From Bacteroidales bacterium (GTDB lineage: Bacteria > Bacteroidota > Bacteroidia > Bacteroidales > UBA12077), in the NCBI GenBank assembly GCA_003446015.1, contig DMBU01000071.1, positions 1-41,358 on the forward strand: a DNA stretch of 41,358 nt, written 5' to 3'. Both the position numbers and the translations under genes were made by a program. Shown one piece after another: positions 8,452 to 16,602 of this stretch. The number at the start of each line of letters is the position of its first letter. Position 1 is the stretch's first letter. The notes under the pieces are model-generated. The model made no database searches. It saw only the letters and a program-made list of their open reading frames with translations, and was not told the origin of the DNA.

Positions 8452-10542
8452 TTAAAATTTAATCCTTACCTGTGCTTTGATTTCTGATTTGGTATTTCCG
8501 TTTATCTGGTTTAATCCCGATGAAATTACATCTAAATCAGAAAAGTAGGTTTGCGAATATCTTAACCAGATATCAATAAAATCACTTAGTGTATATTTCA
8601 GGTTAAAGTATGTTCGTGTTCCCTTTGAATAATATGCAGGAATTGAAAAAGCGTAAAGAATATCACTTTCGTATGCATATATTCTTGCATCGTAAGAGTC
8701 GGTATCGAAAACAGCAAATCGCATATTGAGTGATAAAGGGATTTTCTTGAAATTATAGAAAATATCCTGGTAAATCATATATCCATAACTTAAACTGCCT
8801 GATCCTTCATTAAATCTTGAAGTCTCAATTCTGTTTTTTAATGATAATTGCTCATTTATTCGGGAACCTAAATGAAATCTCAATTTAAGATTGTTCTGGG
8901 TTACTTGCTCATCAATTCCTAAAGTGGAAGATTGGTTTACCTGTTTTTCTTCATTTTTAATTCTGAAATACATGCTTACGTTTCGTGTAGGATTATAATC
9001 GGTTTGAAAAAACCATTCATTTCCACTCGAAGGAGCATCAACACCCGTTTTTATCCACGGAAATTTATAACTGTCAAAATAAGCTGTAATGGTCCACAAT
9101 CTAATCGGGTGAATCTCAATCCCTAAATACAATCCAGTTTCGTTACTATTGGATGATGATTCGGCAAATGCATTTCCATAATTCGCCTGATAGTTTTTCT
9201 CGTAAAATCGATGCATTGCCGAAAGTGAAACTTGTGGAGCCAGATTCACAAGCATTCCGTTTAAAAATGCCTTACCTCCATTCTCGCTTATTGCTTCTTC
9301 GCCAAAGAAACTAAAATCCCAAAACCCAAACTGATAATCCAAACTTAAGTTAGAATTTTGTTTTCCTTGAAAATCAAACTGATTTTCAGGGGTGGTATCT
9401 TTCACTAAATTAACATCATACCGATAGTTTAATCCTGTTACACCTATCTTAAAACGTGAATGATTGTAAGAAATATTTCCTCCAATAAGCTGTTCCCCAA
9501 TAGCATCCTTGTCAATAATTTCTGAAGGGATAGTGTGATATCCACTGCTTTGAAACGAAGAAACACTTGAAATATCATTGTCGGTACTATCTTGTATATT
9601 GGCATCTATTTTTTTCTTTGAATAAAAGGCAGATATTTCAAAATCTTTCAATGCAACTGTTGTTCCTACCCCACGCATAAAAACATTTTCGTTGGTTGAT
9701 GAGTATTTTCTCAATCCCTGAGCTTTTTTCCTGATATTTAGTACGTATGGAGTTTTCCCTAATCCCATATCCGACCATAATATCAGGCCTTGTCCAAATT
9801 TAGCCTGATAATCTCCCAAAGTAATGGTTTTAATTATTCCTATATCATTAATCTGAAGGTGAGCAGAATAGTAATCAAAGCCATTTTTATTGTTACCGGT
9901 AAAGAATTCTTCTCCCGGATCTTTCTCTGCTGTAATACCCAGGTATATCTTATTTTTATAATTGTATTTATACTTTGCATAAACTTTATATGAGCTTCCT
10001 AAATATCGCGAATTTGGATTTTCCAATAATGCTGAATCTGAAATGCTACTATAACCTACTTGTTCTTCTAAAGCCTCTTGTCCTCTTAAAAAAAGCTGGT
10101 TGTTACCATATTTTAAAGCATTTTTAAATTTAAATCGTTGGTCAGTTGGTGTGGCTGAAATTGTTATAAAAGGTAAAATATTCATTACATCATCCATTGA
10201 AAAGCCATATACCAGTTGAAGCTCATATAATGTTAACATTGATCCGTTTTTCTTAATGTAATCAAGAAGGCTATTAATCTGAAAATCATTTAAGAACTGA
10301 AGTTTCTCCAAATCTTCTTTATTTGCTGTATTTATATTAAGTGGTTCATTTAAATACAAATTTAGATCTTCGTATAAACTGGTATAATCAATTTCAGCAT
10401 CGGTGCTGCTGGCAATGTTTTCTATTAAATCTTCGAGTGTTTGTTTTGAAGCAGATTCTTGTTGTGCAAATGATTTATTGTACAAGATAAAAAGCAATAT
10501 TAAGAATGCGATATATTTAATCTTACCTTTCTTAGAAACCAT
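8452..10542 (-). CDS. secreted helix-hairpin-helix protein with outer-membrane beta-barrel-like C-terminal region
   Basis: A 696-residue protein. It begins with a signal peptide (hydrophobic IAFLILLFILY, likely cut after SFA near residue 26). Residues about 65-135 contain two helix-hairpin-helix-like units (INTANKEDLEKLQFLND and SMLTLYELQLVYGFSMDD), the fold used by ComEA to bind DNA. The remaining roughly 550 residues consist of alternating hydrophobic/polar strands rich in Tyr, Phe and Asn. The chain ends in KAQVRIKF, with the C-terminal aromatic residue typical of proteins handled by the BAM barrel-insertion machinery. Its start overlaps by 11 bases the end of the PorV-like gene, so the two are probably translated together. 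The function is unknown; an envelope DNA-binding or uptake role is inference from the HhH fold. Confidence 0.8.
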   Translation of the reverse strand: MVSKKGKIKYIAFLILLFILYNKSFAQQESASKQTLEDLIENIASSTDAEIDYTSLYEDLNLYLNEPLNINTANKEDLEKLQFLNDFQINSLLDYIKKNGSMLTLYELQLVYGFSMDDVMNILPFITISATPTDQRFKFKNALKYGNNQLFLRGQEALEEQVGYSSISDSALLENPNSRYLGSSYKVYAKYKYNYKNKIYLGITAEKDPGEEFFTGNNKNGFDYYSAHLQINDIGIIKTITLGDYQAKFGQGLILWSDMGLGKTPYVLNIRKKAQGLRKYSSTNENVFMRGVGTTVALKDFEISAFYSKKKIDANIQDSTDNDISSVSSFQSSGYHTIPSEIIDKDAIGEQLIGGNISYNHSRFKIGVTGLNYRYDVNLVKDTTPENQFDFQGKQNSNLSLDYQFGFWDFSFFGEEAISENGGKAFLNGMLVNLAPQVSLSAMHRFYEKNYQANYGNAFAESSSNSNETGLYLGIEIHPIRLWTITAYFDSYKFPWIKTGVDAPSSGNEWFFQTDYNPTRNVSMYFRIKNEEKQVNQSSTLGIDEQVTQNNLKLRFHLGSRINEQLSLKNRIETSRFNEGSGSLSYGYMIYQDIFYNFKKIPLSLNMRFAVFDTDSYDARIYAYESDILYAFSIPAYYSKGTRTYFNLKYTLSDFIDIWLRYSQTYFSDLDVISSGLNQINGNTKSEIKAQVRIKF

Positions 10543-11353
10543 AACTTAACGTAAATGAAGGCGTAAATCCAAGTGTTTGATGGTTTGAAAATCCTACATG
10601 GGCATCAATATTTAAATAATGAAACCCTATACCGAAAGAGTATTTTACAGGATTTGTTGCTATTCCGGCCTGAAGCGAAACATATTCAATTAGCTTGTAA
10701 TCTATTCCGGCTTTAAAAACAGCTTCCTGATTTAAATCCTTTTCAGTTCCAATGGCTAATAAAACCTTATCTGAAAATAAATAGCTTACACCCAGATTAA
10801 AAATGGTCGGTATTTCTTCGCCACCCATTTTGCTTTGTGATGGATTATATACATGAGCACCTATGAAAAAATTGTCGATGGGCTGTGATAAAATCCCTAT
10901 TTCAAAGCTTACTGCATCTGCTTTTCCATAATTGCCGGCAATTTGAGTGTGTAAATAATTTAATTGCAAGCCTACAGCAAAGTATTTTGAGAATGTTTTT
11001 GCATATGCCAGACCTCCCTGCATTTCGTTATATTGCGAATATCCATAGTATGAATATGAGGCTGCTATTGTTCCTGTTTTTGTTGGAAGTGCAAAAGCAA
11101 TCCCTTGCAAGTTTTGTTCTTTTATATAACCTGATTGATGAAAGGCCCCAACCGAAATATTTTCCAAATAACCCAATCCTGCCTGATTATGATATACAGA
11201 CCAGATATCCATAAGGGTTACAGATGTATTTGCCATTGCAGCAGCTTTGCCCTCTTCAATTTTATGGTCCTGTGCTGAAAATCCAAATTCTGTAAACAAA
11301 AAAAGGATAACAATAATCAATGTTAATCTTCTGTAAAAAAAATCAAAATCCAT
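10532..11353 (-). CDS. PorV/PorQ-like outer-membrane beta-barrel protein
   Basis: A 273-residue exported protein. A hydrophobic N-terminus (LTLIIVILFLFTEFGFSA) is followed by AMANTSVTLMDIWSVYHNQAGLGYL, close to the start of the PorV/UPF0164-type FadL-like barrels of Bacteroidota (compare their 'alatt..d..a.~~NpAgLa' pattern). Amphipathic strands then run to the C-terminal TLSYGF, again ending in Phe. No enzyme motif is present. It is upstream of and overlaps the HhH-barrel gene, forming a two-gene leftward unit. PorV relatives shuttle or anchor type IX secretion cargo, but this one lacks specific evidence for that role, so only the family-level call is firm. Confidence 0.72.
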   Translation of the reverse strand: MDFDFFYRRLTLIIVILFLFTEFGFSAQDHKIEEGKAAAMANTSVTLMDIWSVYHNQAGLGYLENISVGAFHQSGYIKEQNLQGIAFALPTKTGTIAASYSYYGYSQYNEMQGGLAYAKTFSKYFAVGLQLNYLHTQIAGNYGKADAVSFEIGILSQPIDNFFIGAHVYNPSQSKMGGEEIPTIFNLGVSYLFSDKVLLAIGTEKDLNQEAVFKAGIDYKLIEYVSLQAGIATNPVKYSFGIGFHYLNIDAHVGFSNHQTLGFTPSFTLSYGF

Positions 11354-11401
11354 GTTAACTCGTGTTCTTTAAAAATAGTTTATGAAGATACGATTAATTC
11401 A

Positions 11402-11435
11402 CAAGTATAAAATTAAACTAAAAATTTAAAGCAAA
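11402..11435 (-). promoter_or_regulatory. candidate promoter for the PorV-like/HhH gene pair
   Basis: On the minus strand, TTTG (11435-11432) is followed after 22 bases by TATACTTG (11409-11402), which matches seven of eight positions of TAnnTTTG. It lies about 50 bases upstream of the ATG at 11353. Confidence 0.35.
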
Positions 11436-11547
11436 TTGTTAAAAACCTTGTTAATAATTATTGACTTCTAAGAGCTAAACTTAACAATTAAAAAACGATT
11501 ACTTAACTTCAATTTGTGATCTTCGAAGTGAATGAAAAACCAAAAGT

Positions 11548-11724
11548 ATGGAAAATTATAATTTGATTGAATTAAGTCCCTGTGAAGCATTTGAGAGAAT
11601 GCAAATGATAAGAGAAAAAGTTCACCTGGATTATGCAACACACCAAGAAATAGAAGAATTGAATGAATTAGAATATATTATGCATGATTCAATTGAAGAA
11701 TTTCAATCTGAATTTTGGGCTTAA
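11548..11724 (+). CDS. small acidic ORF, 58 residues, unknown
   Basis: An ATG at 11548 opens 58 codons, ending at TAA 11722-11724. The peptide begins MENYNLIELSPCEAFERMQM and continues as a charged, mostly helical sequence rich in Glu, ending SEFWA. It is soluble, with no signal peptide. The ATG is the only sensible start, since an in-frame TGA lies at 11533-11535. TTCAATTTG about 40 bases upstream is a near match to a -7 box. Codon choice and amino-acid composition look protein-like, and the ORF fills an otherwise gene-free gap. I do not recognise it, and chance remains possible at this length. Confidence 0.5.
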   Translation: MENYNLIELSPCEAFERMQMIREKVHLDYATHQEIEELNELEYIMHDSIEEFQSEFWA

Positions 11725-11731
11725 AGAAGAA

Positions 11732-11888
11732 GGTGTCCAATAAGTATTAAGAATTGAGAAACTACTTATCTTTTACTTAGCGAAACTTTGTGTCTTCTTC
11801 GTGAAGCTCTGTGTAACAACGTTTTGTAATTATACCGCAAAATTACCCAAAAGAAGCACAAAGTTCCTCAAAGGCTCTTTTGGACACC
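11732..11888. repeat. 157-bp element with 9-bp terminal inverted repeats (MITE-like)
   Basis: GGTGTCCAA (11732-11740) and TTGGACACC (11880-11888) are perfect terminal inverted repeats. Inside, cgaaactttgtgtcttct (11781-11798) is an imperfect inverted copy of agaagcacaaagttcctc (11852-11869), so the whole segment can fold back on itself. No ORF fits inside. It starts 7 bases after the small ORF stop and ends 14 bases before the purE stop. The rest of the 11354-11902 interval holds the small ORF and the promoter candidate listed separately; nothing else is seen. Confidence 0.6.
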
Positions 11889-11902
11889 CCTCCTCTGAGT
11901 TT

Positions 11903-12409
11903 TTAATTTGTTTTGTACTGATATTTTATTTTCGCCAACTCTTCGTTAGCTTTTACAATCTTCGATTTTAAATTCTCTTTATAATCAATCAATGTTTGTT
12001 TTAGATTATTGTCGCCAGCAGCTAAAATCTGAGCAGCTAAAATCCCTGCATTTTGAGCACCATTTATTCCAACAGTTGCAACAGGAATTCCGGGAGGCAT
12101 CTGTACGATGGCTAACAGAGAATCCATTCCATCCAACGAGGCATTAATAGGAACTCCAATTACAGGCAAACTTGTCATTGCTGCAATAACTCCTGGTAAA
12201 TGGGCTGCCATCCCTGCTCCAGCAATAATTACTTCAATTCCCCTGTCTTTAGCCGATTTGGCAAATTTTTCAACTTCATCGGGTGTTCTGTGAGCCGACA
12301 ATGCATTTATTTCAAATGGAATTTTAAATTCATCCAATATTTTAGCTGCTTTTTCCATTACCGGCAGGTCTGATGTGCTGCCCATGATAATACTTACTTT
12401 TGCTTTCAT
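11903..12409 (-). CDS. purE: N5-carboxyaminoimidazole ribonucleotide mutase
   Basis: Class I PurE, which isomerises N5-CAIR to CAIR in de novo purine synthesis. At 168 residues the length is normal. The N-terminus IIMGSTSDLPVMEKA, the active-site SAHRTPDEV (about 39-47) and AGAGMAAHLPGVIAA are near-perfect family blocks, followed by PVIGVPINASLDGMDSLL and VATVGINGAQNAG. It is divergent from hpt across a 178-base intergenic region with a central dyad. The gene for its usual partner PurK is not in the window. Confidence 0.97.
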   Translation of the reverse strand: MKAKVSIIMGSTSDLPVMEKAAKILDEFKIPFEINALSAHRTPDEVEKFAKSAKDRGIEVIIAGAGMAAHLPGVIAAMTSLPVIGVPINASLDGMDSLLAIVQMPPGIPVATVGINGAQNAGILAAQILAAGDNNLKQTLIDYKENLKSKIVKANEELAKIKYQYKTN

Positions 12410-12468
12410 CTCAGTAATTAAGTTTTTTAAGTAATAAAATTATATTTAAAGCATTAATTTGTATTTTC

Positions 12469-12506
12469 GCCAAATATCTTTAATCAAGATATCTTCACTT
12501 ATTGGC
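12469..12506. promoter_or_regulatory. interrupted dyad between purE and hpt
   Basis: atatctt (12474-12480) and aagatat (12486-12492) form a perfect 7-bp inverted repeat around taatc. An outer gccaa (12469-12473)/ttggc (12502-12506) pair encloses it asymmetrically. It lies midway between the two divergent purine genes. This could be an operator or a structured leader; no known Bacteroidota purine-regulator site is matched. Confidence 0.3.
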
Positions 12507-12587
12507 TAAACAAAAAAACTTTAACAAAGTTAATATTATAATTTTAGATAGCCTGAGTAGATTATCTTAATCAGAAAAAATATAACG

Positions 12588-13130
12588 ATGAAGCAAGTAA
12601 AGTTGAAAGACAAAGAGTTTAGGGTATCAATAACTTCAGATAAAATTCAAGAGGCTGTTGATCAGATTGCAAAAAAAATAAATAATGATTACAAAGGTAA
12701 AGATGTCCCTTTATTCATAAGTATTCTTAATGGCTCTTTTATGTTTACTGCCGATTTATTTAAACATATTGATTTCGTTTGCGAAGTAACTTTCCTTAAG
12801 TTAACTTCATATAGAGGAACTGCTTCAACAGGGGCGGTGAGACAACTTATAGGAGTTAATGAAGCCATAGAAGGCAGAGATGTTATTGTTCTGGAAGATA
12901 TTGTTGATACAGGAATTACTCTTGAGCAGATTTTGGGACAATTAAAAAGCTTTGAGCCTGCAAGTGTTCGGGTTGCAACCTTGTTATTTAAACCCGAAGC
13001 TTATTTAAAAGATTTAAAAATTGATTATGTAGGGATGGAAATACCAAATGATTTTATCATTGGATATGGTTTAGATTATGATGGTTTAGGAAGAAATCTT
13101 GCGGATATTTACACCTTAATCAACGAATAG
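12588..13130 (+). CDS. hpt: hypoxanthine phosphoribosyltransferase
   Basis: Salvages hypoxanthine (and usually guanine) with PRPP to give IMP/GMP. At 180 residues it has the standard length. The PRPP-binding signature VIVLEDIVDTGITL begins at residue 99. The flexible-loop region LTSYRGTASTG (72-82), the ILNGSFMF block near 46 and the C-terminal YVGMEIPNDFIIGYGLDY, which contacts the base, are all present. It precedes adk and obgE in the same direction with a 139-base gap, an order I recall as frequent in Bacteroidota. Together with divergent purE it places synthesis and salvage of purines side by side. Confidence 0.95.
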   Translation: MKQVKLKDKEFRVSITSDKIQEAVDQIAKKINNDYKGKDVPLFISILNGSFMFTADLFKHIDFVCEVTFLKLTSYRGTASTGAVRQLIGVNEAIEGRDVIVLEDIVDTGITLEQILGQLKSFEPASVRVATLLFKPEAYLKDLKIDYVGMEIPNDFIIGYGLDYDGLGRNLADIYTLINE

Positions 13131-13269
13131 ATTTATTTGAATTTATTAGAAGCAAATATTTATAAATGAATATTGATTAACAAATAATGATTTTAGATCT
13201 TATTATTCATTACTGCGAAATGCTAAAATCGTTAATTCATATTCCAAAATCAAAAAACAGGTTTACCAA

Positions 13270-13845
13270 ATGTTAAGCATAATTTTATTTGGACCTCCAG
13301 GTTCAGGGAAAGGTACGCAATCGAAAAAAATAACAAATAAGTTTGATTTGGTGCATATTTCAACCGGAGAAATATTACGTAAGGAAATTGAGAAACAAAG
13401 TCCAATTGGAATCGAAGCCCAAAAACTAATTGATGATGGTAATTATGTTACTGATAATATGGCACTTGAGATAATACGTGGAGAGTTAAACAGAAATGCC
13501 AGTGCAAAAGGATTTGTGTTTGATGGTTTCCCGCGAACAATTTATCAGGCTGAAAATTTTTCTAAGATCTTATCTAATCATAAAAATGATATTGATTTAA
13601 TGATTTCTATTGAAGTTGATCATACTGAAATAATCGAACGCTTAACACAGAGAGCAAAAGAATCCGGACGTCCGGACGACAGGCAAAAAGAAATCATTCA
13701 AAAACGAATCGAAATATATAATCATAGAACAGCAAAGGTAGGAGATTATTATAAATCACTCGGAAAATTTGAGTCGATTAATGGAAATGGAGAAATAGAT
13801 GTTATCTTTGATGAAATTTGCAGAGCAATAGAAAAATATATATAA
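13270..13845 (+). CDS. adk: adenylate kinase (short-lid type)
   Basis: Catalyses ATP + AMP = 2 ADP. At 191 residues it has the P-loop GPPGSGKGT (8-16), the AMP-binding HISTGEILRKEI region, and FVFDGFPRTIYQAENF. The lid region between RLTQRAKESGRPDDRQ and the following helix is the short form, without the zinc/four-residue lid of the longer bacterial enzyme. The stop codon is directly followed by the obgE ATG with no spacer, so the two are almost certainly cotranscribed and translationally coupled. Confidence 0.96.
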   Translation: MLSIILFGPPGSGKGTQSKKITNKFDLVHISTGEILRKEIEKQSPIGIEAQKLIDDGNYVTDNMALEIIRGELNRNASAKGFVFDGFPRTIYQAENFSKILSNHKNDIDLMISIEVDHTEIIERLTQRAKESGRPDDRQKEIIQKRIEIYNHRTAKVGDYYKSLGKFESINGNGEIDVIFDEICRAIEKYI

Positions 13846-14832
13846 ATGGCAGGGTCGAATTTTGTAGATTATATTAAAATATTTTTTAAATCGGGTAAAG
13901 GAGGAGCAGGTTCTCCACATTTACGTCGCGAAAAATTTATTGAAAAAGGGGGCCCGGATGGTGGTGATGGTGGCCGGGGTGGACACATTATTTTAAAAGG
14001 CAATGCTCAACTTTGGACATTACTGCACTTAAGATACAAGCGACACATTGTTGCAACAAGTGGTATGGCCGGAGGACAATCGGAAAGTACAGGAGCAAGC
14101 GGGAAAGATGTTGTTGTTGAAGTGCCATTGGGAACCGTAGTAAAAGATGTAGAAACAGATGAAGTTATATTTGAAATAACCAATGATCTGGAAGAGAAAA
14201 TTTTACTTCAGGGAGGTCAGGGAGGTCAGGGAAACACGCATTTTAAAACAGCTACAAATCAAACTCCTCGATATGCACAACCTGGCGAAGATGGTAAAGA
14301 AGGTTGGTTTAATCTTGAATTAAAAATTCTGGCCGATGTTGGATTAGTTGGATTTCCAAATGCGGGCAAATCAACTTTATTATCGGTAGTATCTGCCGCG
14401 AAACCCAAAATAGCTGATTATCCATTTACTACATTGGTTCCAAATCTGGGGATCGTTCCATATAGAGATATGCAGTCTTTTGTAATGGCCGATATCCCGG
14501 GAATAATTGAAGGAGCACACGAAGGTAAAGGTCTCGGATTAAGGTTTTTAAGGCATATCGAACGAAACTCTATGTTACTGTTCATGGTACCTTGCGATAG
14601 CGAGGATATTCACAAGGAATATAAAACTTTGCTGGCAGAACTGGAAATGTATAACCCCGAGTTGCTTGATAAGAAAAGAATATTGGCAATTACAAAATCC
14701 GATATGCTCGACGATGAGTTGATTCAGGAAGTTAAAAAGGATTTACCTGAAATTCCATATTTGTTTATATCCTCAGTCACTCAAAAAGGAATTCAGGAAT
14801 TAAAAGATTTAATTTGGATCAATCTTGTATAA
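13846..14832 (+). CDS. obgE: Obg-family GTPase
   Basis: A ribosome-assembly and stress-linked GTPase. At 328 residues it has the glycine-rich Obg fold at the N-terminus (FFKSGKGGAGSPHLRREKF, GGPDGGDGGRGGHI), then the G domain with G1 GFPNAGKST (about 168-176), the switch region YPFTTLVPNLG, G3 DIPGIIEGAHEGKGLG and G4 TKSD, with an SSV block near the end as G5. It lacks the extra C-terminal OCT domain of some Gram-positive Obg proteins. It abuts adk upstream and is followed 8 bases later by the PAP2 gene. Confidence 0.97.
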   Translation: MAGSNFVDYIKIFFKSGKGGAGSPHLRREKFIEKGGPDGGDGGRGGHIILKGNAQLWTLLHLRYKRHIVATSGMAGGQSESTGASGKDVVVEVPLGTVVKDVETDEVIFEITNDLEEKILLQGGQGGQGNTHFKTATNQTPRYAQPGEDGKEGWFNLELKILADVGLVGFPNAGKSTLLSVVSAAKPKIADYPFTTLVPNLGIVPYRDMQSFVMADIPGIIEGAHEGKGLGLRFLRHIERNSMLLFMVPCDSEDIHKEYKTLLAELEMYNPELLDKKRILAITKSDMLDDELIQEVKKDLPEIPYLFISSVTQKGIQELKDLIWINLV

Positions 14833-14840
14833 GAAATAAT

Positions 14841-15413
14841 ATGCTGGAATTTCTTAAAAATATTGATACTCAATTATTCATTTTCTTAAACGGAATTCAT
14901 TCACCATTCTGGGATAATATGATGTGGTGGATATCTGGATCAAAATCCTGGATTCCAATGTATCTTATCATCATTGGATATATTATTTATAAGTATAGAT
15001 GGAAAGCCATTTTAACCCTGATTTCAATAGCACTGCTTGTAACTTTAGCTGATCAAATTTCAGTACATGCTTTTAAGGATGTTTTTCAGCGATTAAGACC
15101 CTGTCATAATCCAGCCCTTCAGGATATTGTTCATCTGGTAAGAAATAAATGTGGTGGGAATTATGGATTTGTTTCTTCACATGCAGCAAACACTTTTGCT
15201 GTTTCAATCTTTTTATCACAACTATTTAAAAATAAATACTTTTCAACTTACATTATTATTTGGGCAAGCATTGTTTCATATAGCCGCATTTATCTTGGTG
15301 TTCATTTCCCGTTCGATGTTCTTGGCGGGGCCGTTCTCGGCAGCCTAATTGGATATTTGATTTATTTACTTCACAATTTAATGTTGAATAAATTTCCAAA
15401 ACTTTTTAAGTAG
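14841..15413 (+). CDS. membrane PAP2-family phosphatase
   Basis: An integral membrane phosphatase of 190 residues with about five hydrophobic segments. The three PAP2 signatures are visible: KDVFQRLRP (KX6RP), SSHAANT (PSGH-type, with Ser in place of Pro), and SRIYLGVHFPFD (SRX5HX3D). Family members dephosphorylate undecaprenyl pyrophosphate, phosphatidylglycerol phosphate or lipid A; the substrate here cannot be told from sequence. I chose the ATG at 14841 over an in-frame TTG at 14814 that lies inside obgE. It is likely cotranscribed with adk-obgE. Confidence 0.88.
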   Translation: MLEFLKNIDTQLFIFLNGIHSPFWDNMMWWISGSKSWIPMYLIIIGYIIYKYRWKAILTLISIALLVTLADQISVHAFKDVFQRLRPCHNPALQDIVHLVRNKCGGNYGFVSSHAANTFAVSIFLSQLFKNKYFSTYIIIWASIVSYSRIYLGVHFPFDVLGGAVLGSLIGYLIYLLHNLMLNKFPKLFK

Positions 15414-15448
15414 TTTGTTGTTTGCTTTAATAAAAACAATGTAAAAAC

Positions 15449-16432
15449 ATGCTTTGTATTCAAAATAGTAATACGAATCCTTATTTTAATCTTGCAGCAG
15501 AAGAATATGTTTTAAGGAATTTTAATGAAAATTGCTTTATGCTTTGGCAAAATGCACCTTCAATAATTGTTGGTAAGCATCAAAATACCTTAGCCGAAAT
15601 TAATTTCGAATATGTAAAAGAAAATAATATTGATGTTGTTAGAAGATTGTCGGGTGGAGGAGCTGTATTTCATGATCTTGGAAATTTAAATTTTACATTT
15701 ATTCAAAATGTTGAAGGTGATCATAATCTGGTCGATTTTAAGAAATATACCAAGCCAATTATTGAGGTTTTAACACAATTAGGTGTTAACGCAAAATTCG
15801 AAGGCCGAAATGATATCATGATTGATGGGAAAAAAGTTTCGGGTAATGCAGAACATATATTTAAAAAAAGGGTATTGCATCACGGAACGCTCCTGTTTTC
15901 ATCAAAAATGACAGATCTGTCACAAGCCTTAAGAGTCAATCCATTAAAGTACCAGGATAAAGGAGTAAAATCAGTCCGAAGCAGAGTAACAAACATCAGC
16001 GAACATTTGCCAAAACAAATGTCGGTTCTTGAATTTCAGGATGCGATTTTGGAATATGTAATTAAGTCAAATGAAAATACATCAATATACGAATACACAA
16101 AGCAAGATATTTTCCAAATTAATAAACTGGTTAATGAAAAATATTCAACCTGGGAATGGAATTATGGTTATTCTCCAAAATACAACTTCGAAAAATTAAT
16201 TAAAACAAAGGGTGGAACTATCGAAATTCAAATGAATATTGAGAAAGGAATTATTCATGATATTAAAATTTTTGGTGATTTTTTTAACGAACACGATATT
16301 TCTGAAATTGAAGATAGCTTAAAAGGAAAAAATCACCAGGAATCGATAATTCGTAATGTGCTTCAAAACCTGACTTTTGAAAAGTATTTCTACAACATTA
16401 CAATTGATGAATTTATTTTAGCCATGTTTTAA
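15449..16432 (+). CDS. lplA: lipoate-protein ligase A
   Basis: Attaches free lipoate to E2/GcvH lipoyl domains in two ATP-dependent steps. At 327 residues it has the large catalytic domain with RRLSGGGAVFHDLGNLNFTF (about 70-89), the lipoyl-AMP-binding GRNDIMIDGKKVSGNAEH, and a C-terminal small domain (FEKLIKTKGGTIEIQMNIEKG to the end) typical of full LplA. It complements the lipA-lipB synthesis pathway 9 kb away, so this organism appears able both to make and to scavenge lipoate. It follows the PAP2 gene by 35 bases. A 170-base gap with no clear structure comes next. Confidence 0.92.
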   Translation: MLCIQNSNTNPYFNLAAEEYVLRNFNENCFMLWQNAPSIIVGKHQNTLAEINFEYVKENNIDVVRRLSGGGAVFHDLGNLNFTFIQNVEGDHNLVDFKKYTKPIIEVLTQLGVNAKFEGRNDIMIDGKKVSGNAEHIFKKRVLHHGTLLFSSKMTDLSQALRVNPLKYQDKGVKSVRSRVTNISEHLPKQMSVLEFQDAILEYVIKSNENTSIYEYTKQDIFQINKLVNEKYSTWEWNYGYSPKYNFEKLIKTKGGTIEIQMNIEKGIIHDIKIFGDFFNEHDISEIEDSLKGKNHQESIIRNVLQNLTFEKYFYNITIDEFILAMF

Positions 16433-16602
16433 TTTTATCTTAACACCAATAATTATAGGCATCTTAGAATAAATCATGTTAAGCAACTTTTAAAATTAGT
16501 TGAATCTGTATCAATTTCTTTGTATATTTAATTGAATAATTCTACACTCTCTTTGTAAAGATACGAAGGCATACAAATTATATAACCTTAAAACCCAATA
16601 TT

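Noticed and set aside
10885..11214. A 109-codon plus-strand frame opposite the PorV-like gene
   Set aside because: It is antisense to a gene with clear signal peptide and barrel features; its own translation has no recognisable motif.
16439..16483. cttaaca/tgttaag inverted repeat before the M49-like gene
   Set aside because: Seven-base arms with a 31-base A/T-rich spacer are expected by chance in such AT-rich sequence.
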